From Megamerina dolium (Eukaryota > Arthropoda > Insecta > Diptera > Megamerinidae): a DNA stretch of 64,000 nucleotides. Each line of letters begins with the position of its first letter. The first letter of the stretch is position 1. Location: assembly GCA_963854835.1 (NCBI GenBank), contig OY978529.1:10004775-10068774 (forward strand). The letters run 5' to 3'. Shown one piece after another: positions 33,735-45,819 of the stretch. The notes beneath the pieces were generated by a model. That model worked only from the letters and a program-made list of their open reading frames with translations, had not been told where the DNA came from and did not search any database. Position numbers and translations under genes: made by a program.

Positions 33735-34879
33735 GTGAGTACCGAGTCGCTGCAGTTATGAAGATGAGGCGGACGACAACGACAACGACGGAATTGGATG
33801 ACACAATGTGATATGACGACTTCGGCTTTTGTTTCTTCGACTGAGGAGGAGTGACGACTTTGCAGATGACACGTTGTTATAAAGAAGGAAAATACTTGCA
33901 TTGAATATGTACATTTACAGACATCAGACAGACATGATGTACACGTAGTTGGCGCATTGATTCATATTTGATTACTTTGTCACAACTGACGCATCGATGT
34001 TAAGTATTTCTTTTTTGTTTTTTGTATTGAATGAATGAAACATCTCCATAATCAATTCTACTTGAACATTATTGTGATGGAATAGTGCTTATGTATGTCA
34101 AATTACATTTGCAAGTTAATTGAAAAAAAAAAAAATGTAATGTAATGGTCTTCTGAAAGAGATTCTTGTTGTCGTTGTCATTGCTTCAAAGATTCAAAGG
34201 TGACAATTATTTGTCATGCTGCCAATAAAGTATGCGCGCGGTTATGAAAATCTAACCATTTATGAATTGTAATGAGCGTCGCTTTAAATTCATATTCTGA
34301 TATGCGGCACTATGATCGACAGCTGTCAAAAATGATGTATTCATCGTTGGTAAAGCAATCGCTTGCAAATGAGGTGGTCGCCGTTACCACAGAGTACACT
34401 CGAAGTGCCACGGCTGGTAACGAGCTGCTGAAGAAAGAGAGTGCCTTTGATTGGTCGTGGCCGTTAGGGCGGGGTGGGGGCTATTAAATAACAATAATAA
34501 TAGCAATAACAATGTAACTTAAGTGCTTACATATTTGTCGAAACATTTGCTCGTCTTTAACACAATTTAAGGATTTTTATTTTTTATTTTTTATTTTTTT
34601 TTTTTATTCTCCACTTACTCTATTTGTACTTGAACGCTTTATTATTTAAAACAAAGCAAAACGGCGATGGCATTGCCAGAGAGAGGCCGTTTGAAATTAC
34701 AATTCATTCATTCAATCCATATGCAATAATGTGATTTACCACTGTGATTTTACACATGTGCATGTACGCACACACACGCACACACAGACACGAATACATG
34801 CTTAGATGTGTCACTGAATACTACTTGGTCGAGGGTTGCACGAATACATGGGGTCGCGATGAGAATTGTCTTCCTATAT
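33735..34879. other. Probable single-copy sequence; no gene identified
   Basis: Less repetitive than its surroundings, with GACAAC repeats near 33775. One ATG-started 71-codon plus-strand frame (34272-34487, MSVALNSYSDMRHYDRQLSK, then ending GRGGGY) is unassigned. A short CA/CG-rich microsatellite lies near 34768-34790. Confidence 0.35.
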
Positions 34880-35386
34880 TTACAGCGAACAACATTTTGA
34901 GGTAGCGCGTGGTTTTGTTCCTTCTGCTTTGCGGATGTTTTGTGCAATTATGGATGCATTATCCTCATCATATCGCTCCTCACATTGCAGAATATCAATT
35001 GTGCGCAAATAAAACTCGTATGTTTTGTCCATTTAAGGGATGTGAGTCGCGCGTTGTCGTTTTGAGAGAAGTGCTCCGTATACGCTGAATGGTTCTTCCA
35101 ACCGGATGTTCAACATCGAAGAGATGAAATGGCACTCCACTTGATATGTTTCATTTACTTCGTATGTTAGTACAAATTGGTATGTGCAATTAACCTTCAC
35201 GGGGTCATCTGGTATATTTACATAATAGCTGCTTGGTGGTAAAAGTAAGACAAGGTATATACATGCCTCTATTCGCAGCAGTCGCCTTGTTTGTTGATAC
35301 TTATATATATTGATCTGATCTATTTTGAGTTCAAACTTTGGTTTATTGTTAATTATCATATAATATTGTGTGAAAAGAATCTTCAC
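34880..35386 (-). pseudogene. Unidentified coding-like frame broken by one in-frame stop
   Basis: On the minus strand one frame runs from about 35386 to 35033 (YYVNIPDDPVKVNCTYQFVL, then TYEVNETYQVECHFISSMLN and RLEEPFSVYGALLSKRQR). It meets TAA at 35033-35035 and continues in the same frame from ATG at 35032 to 34880 (MDKTYEFYLRTIDILQCEER, then YDEDNASIIAQNIRKAEG, ending TSKCCSL). Composition on both sides looks coding. A T-rich tract and AAGCAG near 35235 could be a splice acceptor, so the true exon may start there. It is either a pseudogene, two ORFs, or a gene with a stop polymorphism. I do not recognise the protein. It has NxT sites (NCT, NET) as in a secreted protein. Confidence 0.4.
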
Positions 35387-35461
35387 AAAACAAATTATAG
35401 GTAAATGTAGTAGCTGGGTTCTGACACAGTTCAGTTTTTATTCTTATCTGTATGAAATAAA

Positions 35462-35535
35462 ACGGAAATATCCTTACAGTCGGCCTCGGCAGACCGATTT
35501 GTACCCCACACTCGTAGAGATACTTAAATAGAATA
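35462..35535 (-). repeat. Distal-end fragment of the CCGT/CATACAAA repeat
   Basis: CCTTACAGTCGGCCTCGGCA and GACCGATTTGTACCCCACAC match the terminal segment of copy 2 (CCTTACAGTCGGCTGGGGCC) with substitutions. Confidence 0.7.
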
Positions 35536-35639
35536 ATTAATTACTTAATTAAGCAGAAACTAAAAGTTAAAGACCTGAGGAAAATCTATTTCCACATGCC
35601 TACATATTTATGCCTCAAATTAGAATATTAAGGTCTCAT

Positions 35640-37292
35640 TTTGCATAGCATGTCGCTTACGAAGATCTTATTCCCTAACTAGCAGACCTCAAGACTATTT
35701 ATAAATCTTGTCACTGCTTTGGGATTGATTTGAACTTGGTCCCTGAATCCGTTGCCTAGGTAGTTTAGTCTGCGTCTAGCCACAGCTGGGCAATTGCAAA
35801 GAACCTGCTCTGCTGTTTCCTGCTCTTCAAGATAGAGCCGACAGAGATCGTTGTTTACCACACCCATTTTCATCATTTGTTAATTAAGTTTACAATGTTA
35901 ATATTTCAGTGTACAGCTTGATGTATTTTCTGCTGAGTTTCAAGATAGTATCTACCTTAATGTGTTCAGGGTCAATGAATCTTTTCGACTGTCGCATGTC
36001 TGTTTGGGCCCTCCAGTAATCGGTTAGACTACTTCTCTCCCTTTCACATATTAAGTTGTTCATGAAGCTGGGCCTATGAAAGGAGTGTCCGCACCCTTTT
36101 TGGCCAGTAAATCTGCCATTTCATTTCCTGCATTCCCCTCATGTTCCGGTACCCATATTAGAGTCACAGAGTTCCTTCTTGCTAAGGTATTGAGGAGTTC
36201 AAAGCATTCCCAAACCAACTTAGATTGAAACGAGAAATTCATTAGTGATTTTAGAGCTGCCTGACTGTCTGAAAGAATGCATATGTTGGTTCGTCGAGTG
36301 CCCCTACGTAGACATTCTCTGACAGATAGCTCTAAGGCGTGGACCGCCGCCTGAAAATTGGAAGCTATTTTTCCCATTGCAATTGTCTTCCGGAAATTTG
36401 GCCCTACAATTCCTGCTCCAGCACTGCCATCTTCCATTTTGGATCCATTAGTGTACCATAGCTGTGAGCCCTGTTCTAGAAATATATCGTTGTTTCTTCA
36501 CGCTGAGCGATCGTGAATGATCACTTCGAAGAGTTTGGAGAATATACATTTTTTATCCATCCTGTCACAGACCGTGAGGCCCGGTGAATTCCAGACTACG
36601 TCTAGAATCTTAATGTGCCCTTTTAGGTTACCTTCTTTCAGGTGAATAGAGTTCGGAAGCCTTATGGCTGCACTGGCTGCTGTCCTCTTAACCACAAGGT
36701 GTGTAGAGGATTGAGACCTGTGATTATTCCTAGAGCTGCTGTGGGGCTAGTTGTCGTCGCTCCCGTTACGCTCAAACAGGCTATTCGATGAATCCTGTTA
36801 AGGATCATCTGAGTCCCAATTTGATTTATCATGCCACCAGCCCACCATGCCAGAGAGGCATAGGTGATCATTGGTACGATTCCAGTTTTGTAAGACCACG
36901 CCATCATTTTAGGTCGTAGTCCCAATGTTTTACCAAACAGCCTTTGGCAAACGAAGGTAGCCCTCAGGGCTTTGTTCGTGAAGTATGATAAATGGTTGTT
37001 CCAAGTAAGAGTTTTATCCAGGATTCCTCCCAAGTATTCCATCTCCTCAGAGAGTGTTAGTTCTGTTTGACCTAACTTCAAGATCCCTAAATTCAACTTC
37101 CTCCTCTTCGTGAAGGGTACCAGCGTCGTTTTGCTAGGGTTTATCGAAAGTTCTTTCTCTTGACACCAGTCTTGTGTGATGTCAAGAGCTAAGTGCATGC
37201 GCTCAGTTATGGTAGAGTCAAATTTGCCTCTAACCATAATTATTAAGTCATCTGCAAAGCCCTGAACTTCGTATCCGAGATTTTCAACTATA
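35640..37292 (-). pseudogene. Non-LTR retrotransposon RT-RNase H fragment (R1/I/LOA group)
   Basis: Read leftward, the element starts within the RT active site: LGYEVQGFADDLIIMVRGKF (catalytic FADD, about 37240-37265). It then has SINPSKTTLVPFTKRRKL, EMEYLGGILDKTLTWNNHLS, and thumb/connection sequence to 36662. A frameshift leads to 36695-36498 (RLPNSIHLKEGNLKGHIKIL). Then comes RNase H at 36437-36060 (GSAGAGIVGPNFRKTIAMGK, CILSDSQAALKSLMNF with Asp, and WVPEHEGNAGNEMADLLAKK). Another frameshift leads to TDYWRAQTDMRQSKRFIDPE and the Cys-rich terminus at 35876-35679 (CRLYLEEQETAEQVLCNCPA). All upstream RT and endonuclease is missing. It is a different family from the 32-33 kb copy. Confidence 0.92.
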
Positions 37293-38519
37293 AATCATTT
37301 TAATAAGAAGACAGTGGCAAGCCAATTTTATACTTTTGTATAAATCCAATGCTTATGTCAACTCTAGTGGAGTTGATTTGACTTGAGTTGAGTTTTTAGT
37401 ATCGCTTACAGTGTATTTTGAACGCTACAACTTCTTGCGGCTTCGAAATATCTTCTTGTTAAACAAATTACCTTTAATATATAAGCTGAATTTATTTTCT
37501 ATTACCGTCGGAATGTATAGTGCTAATGGGAAATTCTATTGTAGCCACTCATTGAATTTCTATCTAAGAAAATGGTCACGTGTGCCGTTCAAACCGTCAC
37601 CACAAATACTCATGTTCCGTATGCCTATGTATGTGCAAATGTGTGAATGCGTCAGTGTGAAATTGTATTATTGAATTTGAAAATAGAAACTGTTTATCAT
37701 TATTCGATTTTATAATTTTAAAATATTGGCTTTGCTACTGTCATAAACAACTGTCTTCGACACAAACATATTGTGTATCACCGGATAACCTACAAGGACA
37801 AGGAATTTAATTTCGGTCAAAACATTGTAATAAACCATTGTATTGTCGTAGTTGTCGTCGTAGTTGTTTCGTATCCCGAAACTCGACCCCACCCAATTCT
37901 CGTCCACAACAACAATGAGTATGTCGTTTGTTGACGTATTATGATGGAAACAACAAAGGACATCACTGTTTACATGTCCATGCTGCAGACAATTGTAGTA
38001 GTTGACTGATGCCTTGCGGTTTCCATACAAATTCCAAAAGAATCTCCAACAAAAGCAACATAATTACACGAATTCCAAAGTGTCACACTTACAATAAAAT
38101 CTTATAATTGAAATTTAAAATCACTTCTCTCCTACATTATTTCTTGTCTATGTTTATGTTTTCTTTTCTATACCAGAATGGCAAGTAAGGTTTCGTAGTA
38201 GCACAGAAGCCCATGAAACTCAACTGAAACAATAGTCACACTTAATGTACATATACGTACGTAAATATGTACGTACTTATTTATTATATACCCAAAAGGA
38301 AAGGTAATACTTATGTAATGCAATAATTTATGTATACCTTTAATTCGTGGAACCTGTGAAATCTGAATACCTTTGGTGGTGAGATGACCATTTTCTTTCC
38401 TTTTCAGCTTCCCATTTAAATGTATATCTTGCTCGCAACTCAAAGAAATTGAAAAATATCGTGGCACGAAGACTACATAGAATTGTTTCGACATTTTAAA
38501 GATGGTGTCATTGAGGACA
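37293..38519. other. No gene identified
   Basis: Mixed composition. Minus-strand frames at 38030-37710 (106 codons) and 38539-38168 (123 codons) show no domain, and I take them as chance. No TE landmark is seen. Confidence 0.4.
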
Positions 38520-39335
38520 AATAACATGGGAACCACCATGAATTGGAGGAATTACTAGCTGAAGTTTCACAATCAGAATTGGCTGAAGCAATAAATGCAT
38601 TCCATATGTAGTAAAGGGCAGACGGATCGGAAGTCGAAAGTCGAAGTCGAAAAACTATTTGTGAAATGCTACTTCAAATTCAAGAAATAAAGGGTTTTTA
38701 CATCGAGTAGTTAATAAATATATAAATAAATATGTGGCACTTAAAGCCCCGAAGGGCTCGTTGGCCGAGCATCTCTTCCATTACTGTTGTGCGTGTTAAA
38801 TTTTTGGACAGTATTAGAATGGACCTACTTATTTTAGCCGGTTCCGAACGGCAGAATTCTTGCGACATCACTTTTATGAGCTTTGTCGCAGAGTTCTTTT
38901 AGAAGCTTTTCCATGGCAAATTGTTAGCGCCGGAAGAATTGCCAATTGCTTGCCGACAGGTGGGTACCGTTCGAAAGAAAAATATTTTCGATATAAAATT
39001 TGTTATGCTTCAGCCGGGGATTGAACCCACGATCTACCGATCAGAATGCCAACACACTAATCACTAAGCCACGGCACCCCACATCGAGTAGTTACAGAGA
39101 TAAAACAGCCATGAAGCCATGTGAGCTCATTTCAGCCAAAGAGAAATATTCCTTGTGAAAAGGTTTCAACATGGCAATGCCAGACATGCACTTCGCTCCT
39201 TCAGATTACTACTTATTCCAGATGATGCAGTCAGATCCTATAGGAAACGTTTTACTTTTTACGAAATCATCAAAATTTGGCTTGGTAATTGGATCGCTTT
39301 AAAAGACTTCCTTAGGTAAAGAACTAGTAATTTCT
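38520..39335 (+). pseudogene. mariner-like remnant split by a SINE
   Basis: Before the SINE, frames read LEELLAEVSQSELAEAINA. After it come FNMAMPDMHFAPSDYYLFQM (third catalytic Asp as APSDYYLF, about 39180-39220) and GKELVISMGF. Too degenerate to place in a subfamily. Confidence 0.5.
38714..39080 (-). mobile_element. tRNA-derived SINE, copy E
   Basis: Full-length minus-strand copy with a 14-bp target duplication ACATCGAGTAGTTA (38700-38713 and 39081-39094). The head is at the right (B box region about 39015-39030, A box about 39059-39069). The tail at the left is AT-rich. Confidence 0.93.
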
Positions 39336-39495
39336 ATGGGATTCAAATTAGGGCTCACAGCCCGCCAATCCAGTCTCGGAATATGATAGGGGAGGAAAAA
39401 GTTGTTGTTTCTATAGAAATGTAAATTGCTGGAATGTTCGGTTCGAACCACATAGATCATTTCCGAAACCAATACGCTAGACTAATTGCTGCCTT

Positions 39496-39942
39496 ATGAT
39501 TGTCAGATGTTTAAATTGCCTTTTCAATCGCTCGGCTATCTTCTATCTTATTGGGCTTGATTTTAGGTGCAATTTGTGGAATGCGATAGTTTCTCGACTT
39601 CTTCTTTCAGATATCGTTACTTTTTATAAACTGCGGCGAATTCATAAGTTGATATTGTTAATTCTTTCGCTGATCATGAACCGGTTAATCAATTATACAC
39701 CAAAAACACCACCGGCAAACACCACGACAAAAATTCTAATTTCGCTCCCCAACGATGAAATTATATTACAAGAACGTTGCCAAGAAAATTACATTTTGAA
39801 AATGTTGCCTATTCATATTTGCTTAGCCAGTTTCATATCTTCCCTCATAGTCGTGTGCTTTATCAAAAGATTACCACATGGTATGGTCATGTTTCCGATT
39901 TCACCATTAAATGCTGCTGGTAATCATGAATTATTTTGCTAG
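39496..39942 (+). CDS. Unidentified 148-codon open frame with hydrophobic segments
   Basis: Complete ATG-to-stop frame. The N-terminal half is hydrophobic (RIHKLILLILSLIMNRLINY). A polar linker follows (TPKTPPANTTTKILISLPND), then a second hydrophobic segment (LPIHICLASFISSLIVVCFI). A two-pass membrane protein is conceivable. There is no homology that I recognise, and promoter or splice signals are not evident. It could be a chance frame in AT-rich DNA. Confidence 0.2.
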   Translation: MIVRCLNCLFNRSAIFYLIGLDFRCNLWNAIVSRLLLSDIVTFYKLRRIHKLILLILSLIMNRLINYTPKTPPANTTTKILISLPNDEIILQERCQENYILKMLPIHICLASFISSLIVVCFIKRLPHGMVMFPISPLNAAGNHELFC

Positions 39943-40570
39943 CTCCTTATATGTTTTCATACTGGGTATAAACTAACGGTAACGACAACATTGTGACGCT
40001 TTAACAATTCACCCTGCTTACCTCTCATTACCAGCTTCATTACGACAGCCGCATGCTCTTGTCTCTTTTTAAAGGGAAAATTAACTAATTGCCTAGAATA
40101 TTTTCTTTGGGTACACGTCTCAGCAATCTCATAAATAACGTGAAAATTTCATTAAGACAAATTATTGTCTATCAATATGTTGCCATGTTGCCCTGGGCAT
40201 AGGCGAGGTTGAGCAAGTCAAGTGCTAAGGATAATGTATGGCATAAAGTGCTTCAACGCTTGTGTAACCCAATTGTCGTTGTTGTAGGAAGTTGTAAATA
40301 ATAATGGAAACAAGTGCGTTGCCATCTCCCCCGCCCCGAAGGCAAATTGATGTCGGAACAAGAAACGTATTTGGTGTGACGTCTGCTATTGAGTGAGTTG
40401 TCTGTTGAAAACTAAAGCCTTCAATAATCGTTGACGATGGATGAAAGTGTGTGAACCATTGAATTCGCACAAAAGTATCTGATTCTGTATAGAATTTCGT
40501 GTATGCGAGTTTAAATACGCATCGTACGAATGTAAATATACACAATGTACATATATGTGCATATGTAGTA
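39943..40570. other. No gene identified
   Basis: A 119-codon minus-strand frame (40584-40225) lacks motifs. No repeat recognised. Confidence 0.4.
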
Positions 40571-40572
40571 AG

Positions 40573-41126
40573 TAGGGTTGCCAATTCGGTTACCCGGTTT
40601 TTTGTTCAGTTCTTTAAATGGTTAGTAAAATTTGTCAAATATCAACTATTTACAATAACACTTTCATGTACTTGCAACATTTGCCGCTGATACTGTACCG
40701 ATGTTTGAGCAATCATTGATTGAATTGAATTTGTCAACAACTGGCTCTATTTATACTCTGTGGCAATACTCCAGAATCTTTCTTTATGTTCTGGTTATCG
40801 CCTATTTCTTTTTGTTGACATTCGCTTCGATGCTGCCAATATTCGTGTCATTCACAATTGTGTCAGTCACAATAAAGATGAGTAACCAACCATCGATACT
40901 CGTTACAATATATAAAACAGCTGTACGCAAAATTTTGGAAAAATTTCTGTCCATAAAATGCTTCAAACACTGGTTGTCTGTAATACACATAAAAGTTAAA
41001 ATTATTTAAAAAATATGAGGCAAAGAGTTCTGCTATTTGTATTCGAATATCGGTTATTAAAATTTGCTGAACATGTCCATATTCGACAATAAGCAAAAAG
41101 AAGTTCGAATCATTGACAACCCTATT
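40573..41126. mobile_element. Possible TIR element with TAGGGTTG ends
   Basis: The left end TAGGGTTGCCAATTCGGTTA and, from the right end, TAGGGTTGTCAATGATTCGA are inverted. Related sequence occurs at 50.92 and 60.17 kb. The start resembles hAT-type termini, but I see no 8-bp target duplication and no transposase. The open frames inside (for example 40701-41009) have no motif. Confidence 0.4.
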
Positions 41127-41474
41127 ATGGAGGTACATATATATGTATGTATTTATGATATGCCGCAAGCAGCGAATTCAAAACTGAGAATTTGTTTGCG
41201 TAACGTCAATGTTGTGGCAACATAATTACATAAATTTTTAAACACAAGTGACCCGTAATTTGTTTATTTGATGCATGCTGACGTTTAATTAAATGTGCTT
41301 GCAGCGATTCGCAGTAGCATTTAATTAAATTTACTTCCAACACAAGCGCGTAAGTCGCGGCAGGTGAGATACTCGTATGCTCCCTCATTTGAACTCACTT
41401 AAGTAGCTCAATGTCCAAGATTTTGCTAATATGAATCTGTTTGACCTACTTCTATGTGTATGTGTGTGTAATAT

Positions 41475-42068
41475 GTAAGTTACTTACTTACTTATGTGGC
41501 CATAACAACCGAATATCGATTTAGGCCGAAAAAACATGCTTCGCCAGCCATCTCTGTTCTTCGCTAGCTGGCGCCAGTTAGAAATTCCAAGCGCCGTCAG
41601 GTTCTCCAGTACCTGGTCTTTCCACCGGAGGTTAGGTCTTCCTCTTCTGCGTCGCCCTCCAGCGGGTTCCGAATATAACACCTTCTATGTCAATATCGGC
41701 ATACAGCTCGTACAGCTCATGGTTGTACCTTATTCGGTACTCGCCACCAACGCAAATAGGTTCAAAGATCTTGCGTAGGACTTTTCTTTCGAAAACTCAA
41801 AGCATTCGCTCGTTCCAGGCGGAAATTGTTCAGGCTTCAGCGCCATATGTTAGGACAGGCATGATGAGGGACTTGTAGAGTGTAGTTTTCGTTCTTCGAG
41901 AGAGGGCTCGACTTCTCAATTGCTTACTCAGCCCAAAGTAACACCTGTTAGCAACAGTTATCCTACGCATGATCCCCAGGCTGACGTCATTACAGTTGTT
42001 GATGCTGGTTCCAAGATAGACAAAGTCCGTTACTACGATGACTGAGCGTCCGAACGACACTCCTCTCG
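41475..42068 (-). mobile_element. RTE-like non-LTR element, 3' portion with internal deletion
   Basis: Minus frames 42060-41830 (VIVVTDFVYLGTSINNCNDV, then RRITVANRCYFGLSKQLRSR and PVLTYGAEA) and 41681-41484 (GRPNLRWKDQVLENLTALGI) are the thumb and C-terminal regions. Between them a deletion removes the segment equivalent to VKRMKIQRLRWLGDVERMKE of the 60.9 kb copy. The left end carries the (TTAC)n-type tail followed by TATGTGGCCATAACAACCGA. Confidence 0.9.
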
Positions 42069-42437
42069 CTGTTTTGGCGAAGGTTGGGTTATGTTTTTTT
42101 GTGTATTAGTAGGCTGAGGAATAAACCCTGAGGTACGTAATAATAGTACTAAATATTGTGAATCATAAAAATGTTTTAACGTACTTTTCGTTTTCTACTT
42201 TTATTGACTAAAACTGCTGGATATGGGATATTTTACTTTTAACCAGGATCTCTGAATGGTTCAAAGGATGAGGTGGAGAAGCCAAATATTGACACCACTG
42301 TAGGTCATACTTAAGTTAAGCGACCCCGCGTAAACCAACTAGGACGGTCTAAAGAATGTTTAGCGAAAAAGTAATAGGTTAGGCTGCCCTTTCTCTAAGA
42401 CGACGCACTTAGACCACAAAGGCCCATTGTGATATCA
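42069..42437. other. No gene seen
   Basis: AT-rich. The last 45 bases (TTAGACCACAAAGGCCCATT, then GTGATATCAC) resemble the start of the 31.34 kb remnant. Confidence 0.4.
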
Positions 42438-42751
42438 CCGAGTTTCTCTTCCAATACTGTTGTGCGTGTTAAATTTGGACAGCATTAGAAGGGATCTACT
42501 TATATTAGCCGGTTCTGAACGGCAGAAGCCTTGTGACATCACTTTAACTTAGTTTTGTCACAGAGCTGTTTTAAGAAGCATTTTTGGCAAATTGTTACTG
42601 CCGGAAAAATTGTCAATTCGTGCCGGCAGGTGGGTACCGTTCGAAAGAACAATCTTTTCGATATTAAATTTTGTTATGCATCAACCGGGGATTGAACCCA
42701 CGACCTACAGATCAGAAGGTCAACGCACTAACCACTGAGCTACGGCACCCA
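42438..42751 (-). mobile_element. tRNA-derived SINE, copy F
   Basis: Minus-strand copy with an intact head (GGGGATTGAACCCACGACCT and CACTGAGCTACGGCACCC on plus). It is truncated at its 3' (left) side, where the GTGGCACTTAAAGCC block and T-rich tail are missing. Confidence 0.9.
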
Positions 42752-43599
42752 CAAAGAGTAATAAATATTATAAATATAAATCTACAGAAGTTATTAAATT
42801 TAGTAAATATCAAATATCGACAGACCACAGTAGCCACGTTGACGGATTCTAGCCACCCCCTTTGCCCTTTAAAGGCAAAAATAAACGAAGCGATGCTTTT
42901 TTTTGTGGCTGACAGTCCTATAAAAAATAAGTATGATATCTGACGAACCAGAGTAATCAATGTTATGGCGATCACGGATCACGGATTCATATTCAGAGAT
43001 CCTAAATCCATTAAATGTGAATGTGATTATCCTAATCAGTCTGCATCGTACTTTGAAAATTTTGTGTGTTGGTGTAATAAAGGAAATTGTAAAAATCCTA
43101 TTTTTTTATAGAGTGTAAATCTGCAGCAGAGTTTGCTAGCTAACAATTTCGAACTCATTTTTACGATTTTTATCTGCAAATTATGCTCTGCAGTTATTTT
43201 AGCAGACATTAGCAGCTCCCTGTTGTATTTATGTAATTTGTAAAGATCGCATACTGTGAAGTGATTTTAAGGAAATTAAATATGGCAGACAATAAGAAAT
43301 ATATTTATGAAAAATATAGTACATAAATACAAGTACGTGAGTGGAATAATTTTATTCATAACAAATAACACAGTCGACAGAAAAAAATTACCTAAAAAAA
43401 GGTAAGTTTTTTCTACACTAAGTTTAGCCCGCTAAACAAGAAAATGGCACTAATTTATGTTTCCAAAGACACGATTTCGAGATATTCGCAAAAGTGGTAG
43501 TGTAGGTTTAGATAGTGAGCGTCATTTTAGGTAGCTAGATTACTAGTTTATATTTGTAGTGAGATTGAGCGCTGGGATTTGGATACGCCACAAAAGCCC
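42752..43599. other. No gene seen
   Basis: AT-rich. Minor frames around 42760-42975 overlap the SINE edge and are not convincing. Confidence 0.45.
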
Positions 43600-43925
43600 A
43601 TATTCTTGAACCAGAAATGTTTCAATACTCTATAGGGGAGTTGCATCTAATTAGTTGGTCGATGTCCTTGCAAAATATGTTATACTGTTACATAATCCTA
43701 CCAAAAATGGTCCAGCTACGCCCACTGTTTATAGTATCTCCCATACAAAATGACTGAATTTCTTTTACATTAAAACCTCTATAACTTTGGTAGTTGTTTG
43801 GCTAGCGCAATCACAATTAACACATGGATTAATGTCGTGAATAGAAATAATGTGGCATGAAAGCAGCATGCCCTGCCTATTTCTTAATATAACTCCCATA
43901 CAAAGTAAAGTAAACTGGGGCAGAT
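43600..43925 (+). repeat. Fragment of the CCGT/CATACAAA repeat, internal module
   Basis: It follows the module order of the long copies: CAGCTACGCCCACTGTTTAT, CTCCCATACAAA, TTTTACATTAAAACCTCTAT, TCACAATTAACACATGGATT, then a second CCCATACAAAGT. It diverges more than the long copies do from each other, so it is older. Confidence 0.7.
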
Positions 43926-44249
43926 TCGTCTTTGGACCAAATTCGTCAAAACCGTTTTTGATATGAAGCTACTTTGAAGTGAATTTCAAAGCAGGCGGCT
44001 GCAAAGTTTTCCGAAAATATTTGTTTAATATAAGGTAAATAAAGTTTGTTAGCTCATTTGTTATAATGAAAAAAAAAAATTCGATTGAAGCAAGTGGTCT
44101 CGGCGCACATATGGCGATTTACGTTGGGGCTCATTCAACACAGTACTTATGCTGTCGAAAATAACTGTTGTAATATTCTTTTTTTTATAATATTTTCAGA
44201 AAATAGTGTGAAATCATAAAAGATGACATTAAAAAAGCGCACGGATATA

Positions 44250-45112
44250 TAAATATTGTTTCAGCTGTCTGAGAATACGGTCAGACAGCGCAATCTCGTT
44301 TAGAGAAATTAAAGCCTCTAAGATATAATGATTCCGATAGGACAACTAAAATTGGTCTTAGGATCACCAAAGGTATTCAAATTTGCAAGTATCATTTGCT
44401 TTCTGATGTCTATTTAATATTGAATTGTTGTGTTTTTCAGATACTTGCCGAAAAAGTTCAAAGAAGTTTCACAAGTGGCATTCGATAATCTTCTCCCAAT
44501 TTATATTTTTCCACGGGCACATAATAATCGGTTTTTGGACAGATGTTTTCCAGGTTCACTATCTCTATTGAGCAGAGCAAAAGAGGGTGGATGATATCGG
44601 AGCTGTTCGTAGATGTTCTAAAATACATTCAAATAAACATGAATTGTTTAAAAGAACGATCAATACTTGTCATTCTCGACAAATAATGCATCCCACTGTA
44701 GCCCAGAAGCTCGCGATACCTCGCAGCTACCTGATATATTAATTTTTGGGCCTCTTAAAGCACCATGCTGAGATTCCTAGGAATCCTAGCAAACAGATAA
44801 CAACTTACGACGTAGCCAAACTATTAAATGAGCCCTTTCTAAGAGCTTTTTCTTCGCGGAACATTCTAAGTGGTTTTCGAGCATTTGAAATATTTCCTTT
44901 CAGTTCCACCATCTTCTGTGATGATGACTTTGCTGTGAAAAACATTCCGCAAATAGGGGTTCGAATTATAGAGGATAATAAATATTTTTCACAAAATTCA
45001 TACAGAGGTGATGGTAATACACTTCAAACGTCCTATAATCCGTGTATGTGCCAAGAAAAACCCTTAGGTGTGAAATATCGCGCATTCTAACAAGCTCAAC
45101 AGAGAAACAACG
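44250..45112 (+). pseudogene. pogo/Tigger-like (DDE_1) transposase remnant
   Basis: Frames give a catalytic region and C-terminus. 44460-44600 resembles the pre-core (LYFSTGT-like, then FLDRCFPGSLSLLSRAKEGG). 44575-44700 reads GWMISELFVDVLKYIQINMN, then SILVILDNNASHPTVAQKLA with the ILDN catalytic Asp. 44746-45090 reads GLLKHHAEIPRNPSKQITTY, DVAKLLNEPFLRAFSSRNIL and SGFRAFEIFPFSSTIFCDDD, the standard tail of this family. The HTH region upstream of 44440 is barely recognisable. It has several frame breaks. It is a different copy from the 13.5 kb remnant. Confidence 0.85.
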
Positions 45113-45819
45113 TGTAAAGGAGATGCAGCCGATAAAATAAAAGCGTCCAAATGACCAAACGGCCCATTAGACTTCAAACACACCAGAGTCATTTGATGGA
45201 AACATTTCTTACGCCGATTACCTTGGCCGATTCTATAAGTTCCTTAATCGAAAATGAAGCTGATTCAGGTATAAAAGCAAACAGTTTGGAAAAATATAAA
45301 TTACAGAAGGACGATAACCTTGCTGTATTTGAATATGTGCTGTAAAAATTGCAAGCAATGCAAAGAAACATTTTTTATATATAGGAGAAATTGCAGAAAT
45401 TTTCAGCCACTTGACTTTTAACATTTAGTTAGTACCTTCGGTGAGCCTTAGCACCTTCTTTGGGTGTTTGAGAAACCAGAATTAGCAGATATTGCTGTTG
45501 CATTAAGAAATTTAATTGAAATAAAGTTACCTAAACCAATTCATCCAGCTTCCACATCCCAATGATGGACAAAATATTTATTTGATGTGAATTTTACTTA
45601 ACAATGAGCATTTATGGTAATTGGAACAACTTGATGTCTGAAAATGATTGCTGGTCTGAAAGACATGATTTGCCTATAATTTCAATAAGAGCATAAATAA
45701 CACAGTAGTTAGGTTGGCCATAAAACTAATAATATTCTGTGTTTACCAAATTTTGTCATCAATTCGATTTCTTTTTCTAGGCCTACTTGAAAATTGTTCA
45801 TACTTCGCGCGATTATAAA
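45113..45819. other. No gene identified; possible continuation of the pogo element
   Basis: A frame at 45151-45345 (ETFLTPITLADSISSLIENE) and one near 45460-45560 (KPELADIAVALRNLIEIKLP) look mildly coding but match nothing I know. Confidence 0.35.

Noticed and set aside
38168..38539. 123-codon minus-strand frame
   Set aside because: No domain, no promoter or splice signals; consistent with chance at this length and composition.
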